7,544 bases of DNA from Tissierellales bacterium (lineage in GTDB: Bacteria > Bacillota > Clostridia > Tissierellales > JASKZW01): positions 1 through 7,544 of the forward strand of contig JASLIL010000066.1 of NCBI GenBank assembly GCA_030152145.1, read 5' to 3'. Below the pieces are notes generated by a model. That model had not been told where the DNA came from. It was given only the letters and a program-made list of their open reading frames with translations, and ran no database searches. Every line of letters begins with the position of its first letter. Position 1 is the stretch's first letter. The translations under genes were made by a program, and so were the position numbers. Positions 1-6,665 of the stretch are shown in pieces.

Positions 1-1
1 A

Positions 2-784
2 GCAGCAACAAGAACTCAAAACATAGGGAATATGGAAAAGTTTAAGGCAAACATAATAATGGTTCTACCGGCCTTAGTTATAACCTTAGTTTGGTTATTA
101 TTCCAAGGTGGATCAGGAATAATAGAGGTTGGAAGTTATAATATTTTATATACAACACCTTACATATTAGTAATAGTTTTATCATTAGTTGGATTTAACG
201 TGGCTGTAGTTTTAGGTTTAGGGATAGCGTTATCAATTCTAATAGGTGTTCTTAATGGAAGTTTTACATTACTAGAAAGTTTAACTGTTCTACATACAGG
301 AATTATGGGAATGGAAGACATGGCAGTTATAGCTGTTATAGTTGGGGGTATTGTTGAACTAATGAGAGCTTATGGAGGAATCGACTTCTTATTGAACAAA
401 TTAACCAAGGCAACAAAAACTAAAAGAGGTGCTGAATTATCAATTGCTGGTCTTGTAAGTTTACTAGATCTATCTACAACCAATAACACTATAGCAATAA
501 TAACAGCTGGACCTATAGCTAAAGATATCTCTGAAGAATATGATATAGCTCCTAAGAGGGTGGCTAGTATCTTAGATATATTTGCAAGTGCTTGTAACGG
601 ATTATGTCCATATGCAGGACAGTTACTAGTAGCAGGTGGTATGGCGGGAATAGCTCCTGCATCAATAATGCCATATAACATTTACTGTATCTTGATGATT
701 GTTTTCGGCCTAATTTCAATATTAATAGGTAAGCCAAACTATCAAAATGATAAGAGTAAAAAAGTAGTAGCAGAAAGTAAATAA
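2..784 (+). CDS. NhaC-family Na+/H+ antiporter-type transporter, C-terminal part (5' end outside window)
   Basis: This is an integral membrane protein of the NhaC/ion-transporter superfamily, cut by the window edge. The reading frame is open from base 2, and the residues before the first ATG (position 32) continue the family pattern (RTQNIGN then MEKFK), so that ATG is internal and not the start. About 261 residues are visible; NhaC proteins are usually about 430 to 480. Hydrophobic segments lie, counting from the internal Met, near residues 7-24, 42-77, 92-110, 139-160 and 215-234. The polar stretch DLSTTNNTIAII, then GPIAKDISEEYDIAPKR and a Cys-Asn-Gly-Leu-Cys-Pro-Tyr segment, match the conserved C-terminal half of NhaC members. 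The family is known for Na+/H+ exchange, but relatives sit in methionine and other metabolite operons and may carry organic substrates. As first visible gene of a sugar-salvage operon it may import the substrate or export a product; that is inference. It ends in a Lys-rich cytoplasmic tail. Confidence 0.85.
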   Translation, partial: AATRTQNIGNMEKFKANIIMVLPALVITLVWLLFQGGSGIIEVGSYNILYTTPYILVIVLSLVGFNVAVVLGLGIALSILIGVLNGSFTLLESLTVLHTGIMGMEDMAVIAVIVGGIVELMRAYGGIDFLLNKLTKATKTKRGAELSIAGLVSLLDLSTTNNTIAIITAGPIAKDISEEYDIAPKRVASILDIFASACNGLCPYAGQLLVAGGMAGIAPASIMPYNIYCILMIVFGLISILIGKPNYQNDKSKKVVAESK

Positions 785-805
785 GAGTAGGTTTATTCCT
801 ACTCT
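784..805 (+). terminator. Intercistronic hairpin after the transporter gene (weak terminator or processing site)
   Basis: A perfect 8-bp inverted repeat (AGAGTAGG / CCTACTCT) with a 6-base loop begins on the last base of the transporter stop codon. It is followed by AG and only a short run of four T (808-811), so as a terminator it would be weak. It lies 22 bases before the start codon of the MtnK-type kinase and just before its Shine-Dalgarno site. It may lower the expression of the downstream enzymes, protect an mRNA 3' end after processing, or do little. No convincing promoter is visible between it and the kinase gene. Confidence 0.55.
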
Positions 806-827
806 AGTTTTATTAAAGGAGATAAAG

Positions 828-2012
828 ATGTCAAAAAAGAACTTATTAAGCGAAGATCAGATTAGAGAGTATGCAAAGAAATATAAATCAGACTTTAAAG
901 ATGGTCCTATAGAGGTTGAAGAGATAGGAGATGGAAACATTAACTATGTGTACAAGGCCAGATCAAAAAATAATGAAACTATTATTTTCAAGAAGGCAGA
1001 TAAATTACTTAGATCATCAGGAAGACCTTTAGATCAGGGAAGAATAGATATTGAACAGGCGTATTTGGTTTTAGCAAATGATTATTCTCAAGGAAGAGTA
1101 CCTAAGATTTATGAATTTGACAAGGAAGAATCTTTGATTGTAATGGAAGATATTTCAGCTTATAAGAACTTAAGAACAGAGATGATAAGAGGAATATTAC
1201 ACGAAGATTTGTCGCAATGGATAATCGATTTTCTTGCACCTATATTAGCAAACACATGTGATGTAGTAATGGATGCAGAAGAGAAAAAGATGAAAATGAA
1301 ATCTTTTGTAAATCCAGAAATGTGTAAAATTTCAGAAGATTTAGTTTTAACAGAGCCATATAACGACTACAAAAAAAGAAATATATTGTTAGATGGACAA
1401 GAAGACTATGTAAGAGAACACTTGTATGAGGATAGAGCCCTAAGAAGAGAAGTGAATCAACTTAAAAATAATTTTATGAATAATTCTCAAGCTTTATTAC
1501 ATGGAGATTTACATTCTGGCTCAATATTTGTTAATGAAAATGGATTGAGAATTATAGATTCAGAATTTGCATTTTATGGTCCAGCAGGTTATGACATAGG
1601 AAATGTTTTAGCTCATTTTATAATCGCATATATGACAGCTAAAATTGATGAAAGCAAGGATGAGAAGTTTTTAGACTTACTTTTAGAAGAAATATATATT
1701 TTTTATAAAGGAATCTTTCCTAGTTTATTAGATAGCTTATTAGCAGGAGCTGATAGTGACTTTTATCAAATAGAATACCTAAGAGACTATGTAGATAGTA
1801 TTAGGATGGATAGTTTAGGATATTTAGGTACTGAAATAATTAGAAGAGTAGTTGGAGATACCAAAGTTAAGGAAATAGAAGAGGTATCTGAGAAAAATAG
1901 AAATAAATCGGATAGGGCCTTAATTAAGTTTGGAAAATATTGCATCATGAATAGAAGAACCGTACTAGAGGCAGAAGATCTTATAAATTACATAAAGGAA
2001 TTAACTAGGTAG
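828..2012 (+). CDS. mtnK: 5-methylthioribose kinase family protein (5-methylthioribose / 5-deoxyribose kinase)
   Basis: A cytoplasmic kinase of the MtnK family (protein-kinase-like/APH fold), which transfers phosphate from ATP to the C1 hydroxyl of 5-methylthioribose. Its 394 residues are close to the family length of about 400. Motifs in order: nucleotide loop GDGNINYVY (34-42); ATP-lysine region IIFKKA (52-57); hinge MEDIS (106-110); the MtnK-specific FVNPEMCKISEDLV (160-173); catalytic loop HGDLHSGSIFV (225-235, Asp227 the likely base); metal-binding IDSEFAFYGPAGYDIG (243-258); and the C-terminal Arg339-Arg340 pair in EIIRRVVG, which in the family contacts the sugar. The start is supported by AAAGGAG at 815-821, six bases upstream. 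Five bases separate it from the isomerase gene. With an aldolase downstream instead of the full mtnWXBD set, the product probably feeds the DHAP shunt, so 5-deoxyribose is as likely a substrate as 5-methylthioribose. The family call is firm; the substrate is inferred. Confidence 0.92.
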   Translation: MSKKNLLSEDQIREYAKKYKSDFKDGPIEVEEIGDGNINYVYKARSKNNETIIFKKADKLLRSSGRPLDQGRIDIEQAYLVLANDYSQGRVPKIYEFDKEESLIVMEDISAYKNLRTEMIRGILHEDLSQWIIDFLAPILANTCDVVMDAEEKKMKMKSFVNPEMCKISEDLVLTEPYNDYKKRNILLDGQEDYVREHLYEDRALRREVNQLKNNFMNNSQALLHGDLHSGSIFVNENGLRIIDSEFAFYGPAGYDIGNVLAHFIIAYMTAKIDESKDEKFLDLLLEEIYIFYKGIFPSLLDSLLAGADSDFYQIEYLRDYVDSIRMDSLGYLGTEIIRRVVGDTKVKEIEEVSEKNRNKSDRALIKFGKYCIMNRRTVLEAEDLINYIKELTR

Positions 2013-2017
2013 AAAAA

Positions 2018-3070
2018 ATGAAAAGACAAGATTACGATTTACCATACTTATTAAGATATGAAAATGTGGCATGGTATGAAGACGGAGAAGTTAGTATATT
2101 AGATAGAAGAATATATCCTATAAAAAAAGAAAAGGTAGTTTGTAGAAGTTATAAAGAGGTAGCCAAAGCTATAGCTGATATGGTTACTCAAAGTGCTGGT
2201 CCATATACTGCTGTAGGTATGGGAATGGCATTGGCAGCCTATGAGTGTAGAGATATGGAAATAGCAGCTCAAATTGATTTTTTAGAAAAAGCGGCACATG
2301 ATTTAGCTTATGCTAGACCTACAACAGCTAATAGGATGAGACAAATAACTAGCAAATCTTTTAAAGTTGGAAAAGAAGCTCTAGAAGCAGGTGAAAATGC
2401 TGTAGAGGCAATTAAAAATGATACAATTGACTCTTTAAATCGCAGGTATTCCATAATGGAAGATGTAGCCAAAAACTTAATAGGTCTATTACCAAAAAAG
2501 TCTACGGTTTTGACTCAGTGTTATGGTGAAACTATTATAGGAATGTTATTAAGACTAGCTAAGGAGCAAGACAAGGAAATTAAGTTTTACTGCGCTGAGA
2601 CTAGACCTTTCTTTCAAGGGGCAAGACTAACCGCTTCTTGTTGTGCAGAAATGGGCTTTGATACAACAGTTGTTACCGATAATATGATAGCTTGGCTTTT
2701 GGAAAATGAAAAAATAGATATATTCACTTCTGCTGCAGATACAATTACGGAAGCTGGATATATAGCTAATAAAATAGGAACTTATCAAATAGCCATACTG
2801 TGTGAGAAGTTTAAGGTTCCTTACTTTGTCACAGGAATTCCAGATAAGGGAAAAAAAGGTAGAGAAGATATAGTAATAGAAATGAGAGATCCAGAACAAG
2901 CGCTAACATCAATTACAACTAAGATAACTGATAAGGGAGTAAAGGGGATTTATCCATCATTTGATATAACACCTCCACAGTTAATTGAGGGGATTATAAC
3001 CAATATAGGAGTTTATAAACCTGAGGATTTAAGAAGCTATTACAAGGAAGTACAGGTTGATTTTTATTAG
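2018..3070 (+). CDS. mtnA: Aldose-1-phosphate isomerase of the MtnA (eIF2B-like) family, divergent
   Basis: This protein should convert the aldose-1-phosphate made by the upstream kinase into the ketose-1-phosphate (5-methylthioribulose-1-P or 5-deoxyribulose-1-P). The 350 residues match the MtnA length. Family motifs: RPTTAN (100-105); the catalytic-cysteine segment TQCYGE (Cys168); ETRPFFQGARLTA (194-206); the catalytic Asp241 in SAADTITEAGYIANKIGTY (238-256); and YPSFDITPP (312-320). The two catalytic residues are kept, but surrounding positions differ from textbook MtnA, which usually reads THCN(A/T)G and GADRIAANGDxANKIGTY. This places it in a variant clade; it may equally be named as a 5-deoxyribose-1-phosphate isomerase (DrdI-like). 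Translation is probably coupled to the kinase: only 5 bases separate them, and the only nearby Shine-Dalgarno-like element (AGGTAG, 2007-2012) overlaps the kinase stop codon. A ribose-1,5-bisphosphate isomerase or eIF2B-type role is less likely, given the adjacent kinase. Confidence 0.88.
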   Translation: MKRQDYDLPYLLRYENVAWYEDGEVSILDRRIYPIKKEKVVCRSYKEVAKAIADMVTQSAGPYTAVGMGMALAAYECRDMEIAAQIDFLEKAAHDLAYARPTTANRMRQITSKSFKVGKEALEAGENAVEAIKNDTIDSLNRRYSIMEDVAKNLIGLLPKKSTVLTQCYGETIIGMLLRLAKEQDKEIKFYCAETRPFFQGARLTASCCAEMGFDTTVVTDNMIAWLLENEKIDIFTSAADTITEAGYIANKIGTYQIAILCEKFKVPYFVTGIPDKGKKGREDIVIEMRDPEQALTSITTKITDKGVKGIYPSFDITPPQLIEGIITNIGVYKPEDLRSYYKEVQVDFY

Positions 3071-3079
3071 GAGGAAAGA

Positions 3080-4027
3080 ATGAAATTATTAGTTAGGGCG
3101 CCTATGATTGAAAGCGATTTAAATAGGCTAAAAAAATATTTTGATACAATTGTATACAATCCCTGGACAGATACCGGAGAGAGATACTATGAAAATGAAA
3201 TGATAGAAGTGTTATTGGAAGAAAAGCCAGATGGATTAATTACTGAACTAGATGAAATAACAGAAAAGGTTCTAAAGTCTTATGATGGATTAAAATTTGT
3301 AGGGGATTGTAGGGCTACACCTGAAAATATAGATACAAAGGCCTGTGAAAGACATGGAGTACCATTATTATGTACACCAGGGAGAAATGCACAAGCTGTA
3401 GCTGAACTATGGATGGCTAGCTTGATAGGTTTCTTTAGAAAATTACCGCAGGCAACCACTTGGATGGAAGAGGGGAATTGGATTACAGGAACCACACCAT
3501 ATTATCTTTTTAGGGGTAACGAGCTTTATGGAAAACATATAGGCTTTGTAGGTATGGGGGCTGTTCCTAGAACCATCTTAAGGCTATTAGATGGATTTAA
3601 TTGTAGAATTTCTTACTACGATCCATTTATCAAGGAAGAGATAGAGGGAGCCGAAGCGCATGAATTAGATTATATATTTGCGAACTGTGATATCGTATCA
3701 ATTCATTTACCATCTAATAAAAACACAGATAAAATGATTGGTGCAAGTTTACTTAAGTTAATGAAAAAAGAGTCTATTTTTATAAATTCATCAAGAGCTT
3801 CTGTTGTGAATGAAAAGGATCTTTACAATATCTTAAAGAATGGTGAAATTAAGGGCGCAATCATTGATGTATTTAATTCTGAACCTTTGGTAGAAGGCAA
3901 GAGTGAGTATGAAGGATTAACAAATGTACTTTTAACTCCTCATATTTTTGGAGCAAGCTATGAAGTAGTTGATCATCAATCAAGAATTATTACAGATCAG
4001 ATATTAGCTCTTGTAGAAAAAAAATAA
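3080..4027 (+). CDS. D-isomer-specific 2-hydroxyacid dehydrogenase (NAD-dependent), substrate unknown
   Basis: A 315-residue cytoplasmic dehydrogenase of the D-2-hydroxyacid/phosphoglycerate dehydrogenase family, with no C-terminal ACT regulatory domain. The substrate-binding half (about 1-100 and 290-315) flanks a Rossmann domain (about 100-290). Cofactor loop GFVGMGAVPRTI (155-166) is followed by YYDP with Asp181, the usual acidic residue favouring NAD over NADP. The catalytic triad is complete: Arg239 (INSSRASVVNE), Glu268 (DVFNSEPL) and His288 (LTPHIFGAS). The third glycine of the usual GxGxxG loop is replaced by Pro163. The start is clear: AGGAGG at 3069-3074 overlaps the isomerase stop codon and lies five bases upstream. 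The known deoxyribose/methylthioribose route has no step for such an enzyme, so it may oxidise or reduce a hydroxy- or keto-acid or an aldehyde-derived by-product, or balance NADH. A serine-biosynthesis SerA role is unlikely from length and context. Confidence 0.86.
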   Translation: MKLLVRAPMIESDLNRLKKYFDTIVYNPWTDTGERYYENEMIEVLLEEKPDGLITELDEITEKVLKSYDGLKFVGDCRATPENIDTKACERHGVPLLCTPGRNAQAVAELWMASLIGFFRKLPQATTWMEEGNWITGTTPYYLFRGNELYGKHIGFVGMGAVPRTILRLLDGFNCRISYYDPFIKEEIEGAEAHELDYIFANCDIVSIHLPSNKNTDKMIGASLLKLMKKESIFINSSRASVVNEKDLYNILKNGEIKGAIIDVFNSEPLVEGKSEYEGLTNVLLTPHIFGASYEVVDHQSRIITDQILALVEKK

Positions 4028-4040
4028 AAGAGATATAGAT

Positions 4041-5501
4041 ATGAGAAGAGAATATTATATATTAATTGATATAGGAACAGGAAATTCTAGAGTAGCTTTG
4101 GGGGACAATTTTAGTAAGATTGTAGACATGGAAGGTTTTATCAATCGCTATGATGAAAATCTAGCTTATACAAACTCCTTAGTTCTAGATATAGATTTTT
4201 TTATAGATAGTCTAACTAGCTCGATAAAAAAGATACTAGATAGAAATAGTGTTGCAAAAGAATCTATAGAGGTGGTTATATGCGATAGTCCGAGACAAAG
4301 TTTTGTATTACTTGATGAAGAAAAAAAAGTAGTTTTGGCAATACCTAATGTAGATAATAGAGCTAAAGATTTATTAGGAGAATTTAGTTCTATAGATATA
4401 AAGAGGGAAGTATATAAAAAAAGTGGTCACCCTTTAACAGAGGACTTTGGTGCAATGAAATTATATGCGACTAATAAGATCGAAGCAGACCTTTATAAAA
4501 ACATTAGATACATAACAAGTATAAGTGAATGGTTGGGATACTTATTAACTGGTGAGTTGACTATGGAATATTCACATGCAGCAGAAACTCAATTATTTAA
4601 CATAGTTGAGAATAATTGGGATGATTGGCTGTGCAATACATTTAAAATTGATATTAACATATTACCTAGGTTAGTAGGCACACAAGAAAGTCTAGGTCAA
4701 GTTAAAAAAGATATACTAGATAAATTTGATATTAAGTCTAATCCAAACTTTATAGTAGGAGGGGCAGATACGCAAGCTGCGCTTGAAAGTATTTTAGATT
4801 TGGAAGCTTATAGTTTAGCTATTGTATCAGGAACAACATCTCCTGTCATTAGACTTGATAACAAACCATTTTATGATGAAATAAATAATGTATGGAATGG
4901 TAAGCATTGTGGGGGAAGTAAGTATATGGTTGAAGCAAATCCTGGAGTGACTGGCTTGAACTATCAAAACTTAAAAAGAGTTTTTGCTCCTAATCTTTCT
5001 TATGATCACTTAGAAAAAAGTTATCTGCAAATGGAAAATCCTAGAATAACCTGTAGTTTAACATCGCAAATAACAATGAAGGCTAGTGGACCAATAAGGG
5101 GCGGATTTTTCCTAAATCCACCATCTTCTAGCAATATAGAAATAGAAGATTTCATGTATTCTGTCTTATGCGATAATGTATGTGCTATATATGAAAAGTA
5201 TAAAATCTTAAAGAAAAAAGATGAAGACACTAGTGTACTAGCCTGTGGAGGAGGGTTTAAATCTAGAGCCCTAGCCCAGAATTTAGCAAATCTTTTAGGA
5301 ACTAATATTGTCTTAGAGGAAGGTTATGAACAGGCTTCTTTAAGAGGGTTGTTAAATATATCAAGGTCCTATAGGGGATATAAAATAAATGAGGAAAGAG
5401 TGGATAAGAAAGTTTATCGACCTAATGAAGATGAGTTTATTCACAAATACTATAGAGAATGGTCAAAGAATATTAATTATAAAGGGGATATGAATGATTA
5501 A
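4041..5501 (+). CDS. FGGY-family carbohydrate kinase, LsrK-like, substrate unknown
   Basis: An ATP-dependent sugar kinase of the FGGY family (ribonuclease-H-like ASKHA fold); 486 residues is the usual size. The N-terminal domain begins with the phosphate loop DIGTGNSR (10-17), has PNVDNRA (102-108) and a SISEWLGYLLTGEL segment (160-173). Catalytic Asp243 lies in VGGADTQA (239-246). The C-terminal domain carries SGTT (263-266) for nucleotide and the adenosine loop ACGGGFKS (401-408). The 'NVD-RA' and 'ISxWLxYxLxGEL' segments recall autoinducer-2 kinase LsrK as I remember it, and also xylulose/fuculose kinases; family members phosphorylate a terminal hydroxyl of a ketose, polyol or related compound. 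No LsrF or LsrG homologue is visible here, so AI-2 processing is not supported. Beside a FucA-type aldolase and an alcohol dehydrogenase it could supply a ketose-1-phosphate directly to the aldolase. The ribosome binding site is weak (AAAAGAGA, 4026-4033), 13 bases after the previous stop. The gene overlaps the next by 8 bases. Confidence 0.87.
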   Translation: MRREYYILIDIGTGNSRVALGDNFSKIVDMEGFINRYDENLAYTNSLVLDIDFFIDSLTSSIKKILDRNSVAKESIEVVICDSPRQSFVLLDEEKKVVLAIPNVDNRAKDLLGEFSSIDIKREVYKKSGHPLTEDFGAMKLYATNKIEADLYKNIRYITSISEWLGYLLTGELTMEYSHAAETQLFNIVENNWDDWLCNTFKIDINILPRLVGTQESLGQVKKDILDKFDIKSNPNFIVGGADTQAALESILDLEAYSLAIVSGTTSPVIRLDNKPFYDEINNVWNGKHCGGSKYMVEANPGVTGLNYQNLKRVFAPNLSYDHLEKSYLQMENPRITCSLTSQITMKASGPIRGGFFLNPPSSSNIEIEDFMYSVLCDNVCAIYEKYKILKKKDEDTSVLACGGGFKSRALAQNLANLLGTNIVLEEGYEQASLRGLLNISRSYRGYKINEERVDKKVYRPNEDEFIHKYYREWSKNINYKGDMND

Positions 5502-6654
5502 TTTTAGCTATTATAATCCAGCGAGAATATATTTTGGAAAAGAAAGTGAGAAGGACTTAGATAAAATCTTAGCAAGCTACAATATCAAAACCTTGTTAAT
5601 GGTTTACAGTGGTGATTTTATTAAGGAACTAGGAATTTATGATACAGTGAAAAATGCCTGTTCAAGCGAAGGAATTAGGTTGCTTGAATGTGGTAAAGTA
5701 GTTCCTAATCCTAGAGTAGAACTTGTTAGAGAACTAATTGATCTTGGCAAAGAAGAGAGTGTAGATATGGTTCTTGCCATTGGAGGAGGAAGCTCAATTG
5801 ACACAGCTAAGGCTGTTGCAATGGGAATAGAATATAAAGGAGATATATGGGACTTCTTTAAAGGAGAGGCTACACCTAAGAAGGCACTACCTATAGGGGT
5901 TATTAGTACTCTACCGGCTAGTGGAAGTGAGACATCTAATGCTACTATAATTACAAATGGAGAATATAAATTAGGTGTAGAAGCTGACTGTATAATTCCT
6001 TCATTTACAATTATGAATCCAGATTTTACTTTAGGTTTACCAGCCTATCAAACAGCTTGTGGAATAGTAGATATGTACTCACATTTATTGGAAAGATATT
6101 TTACAGAAACTCAGCATGTAGACTTAACTGATTATTTAATAGAAGGGGCGATTAAAGCCTTATTAGTAAATGCTGAAAGAGTTAGGAATAATCCAAAAGA
6201 TTTTAATGCAAGAGCAGAGCTTATGTGGATAGCATCAGTTGCCCATAATAACTTATTGGATACAGGAAGACAATCTGACTGGGGATCTCATAGGGTAGAG
6301 CATGAAATTAGTGCAGAATATGATTTAACCCATGGAGAGGGAATGGGTATCGTTCTAATAGCCTATTGTAAATTTGCATCTAAGCGTAAGCCAAAAAAAT
6401 TAGCCCAATTGGCTAATAGAGTGTATGGAATAGATAGTTATAATTACAGTGAAGAAGAAATGGCTTGTATCTTGGGAGATAAAATCCAAGGTTTAGTTGA
6501 AGATTTAGGACTAAAAACTAGCCTTAGACAGGTTGGAATAGATGAAGAAAAGTTTGAATTGATGGCAAAAAGAGCTACTAAAAATGGTAGTGTAGGACAT
6601 TATATAGAATTAGGCAGTCAAGAAATAATTGAAATACTAAATATAGCTTTATAA
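5494..6654 (+). CDS. Iron-containing (group III) alcohol dehydrogenase, YqhD/butanol-dehydrogenase type
   Basis: A cytoplasmic metal-dependent alcohol dehydrogenase/aldehyde reductase of 386 residues, the usual length. The N-terminus NPARIYFG (8-15) is typical of the YqhD/Bdh subgroup. The dinucleotide-binding motif is GGGSSIDTAKA (97-107), followed by PASGSETSN (141-149). The four metal ligands are present: Asp193 and His197 (GIVDMYSHLLE), His270 (RVEHEISA) and His280 (DLTHGEGM), in the same spacing as YqhD. The segment YSGDFIKELG (38-47), where YqhD has a Gly-rich turn, is unusual, so I do not assign NADH or NADPH. It most likely reduces the aldehyde released by the aldolase (acetaldehyde, methylthioacetaldehyde or lactaldehyde) to the alcohol, both detoxifying it and reoxidising cofactor. 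The start is supported by AAAGGGGA (5481-5488), five bases upstream and inside the kinase gene; the 8-base overlap suggests translational coupling. Confidence 0.92.
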   Translation: MINFSYYNPARIYFGKESEKDLDKILASYNIKTLLMVYSGDFIKELGIYDTVKNACSSEGIRLLECGKVVPNPRVELVRELIDLGKEESVDMVLAIGGGSSIDTAKAVAMGIEYKGDIWDFFKGEATPKKALPIGVISTLPASGSETSNATIITNGEYKLGVEADCIIPSFTIMNPDFTLGLPAYQTACGIVDMYSHLLERYFTETQHVDLTDYLIEGAIKALLVNAERVRNNPKDFNARAELMWIASVAHNNLLDTGRQSDWGSHRVEHEISAEYDLTHGEGMGIVLIAYCKFASKRKPKKLAQLANRVYGIDSYNYSEEEMACILGDKIQGLVEDLGLKTSLRQVGIDEEKFELMAKRATKNGSVGHYIELGSQEIIEILNIAL

Positions 6655-6665
6655 GGAGAAAAATT

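Noticed and set aside
32..34. ATG as the start of the transporter gene
   Set aside because: The frame is open upstream to the window edge, the residues before it fit the family, and 250 residues is far short of a full NhaC protein.
370..681. Open frame on the minus strand inside the transporter gene
   Set aside because: It is the reverse-strand shadow of a well-conserved membrane protein and shows no ribosome binding site or recognisable family.
692..720. Possible promoter (TTGATG, 17 bases, TTCAAT) in the transporter's 3' end before mtnK
   Set aside because: Only weak matches, expected by chance in AT-rich coding DNA; close operon spacing argues for read-through.
2627..2899. Minus-strand open frame inside the isomerase gene
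   Set aside because: It overlaps conserved catalytic motifs of the isomerase, and its own translation is a low-complexity Ile/Ser/Tyr-rich string typical of antisense frames in AT-rich DNA.
3280..3495. Minus-strand open frame inside the hydroxyacid dehydrogenase
   Set aside because: Short, with no recognisable motif, and wholly contained in a clear plus-strand gene.
5021..5230. Minus-strand open frame inside the FGGY kinase
   Set aside because: Short antisense shadow of the kinase with no supporting signals.
4041..5501. A complete autoinducer-2 (Lsr) processing system based on the LsrK-like kinase
   Set aside because: No LsrF, LsrG, LsrR or Lsr ABC transporter genes are visible, and FGGY similarity alone does not define the substrate.
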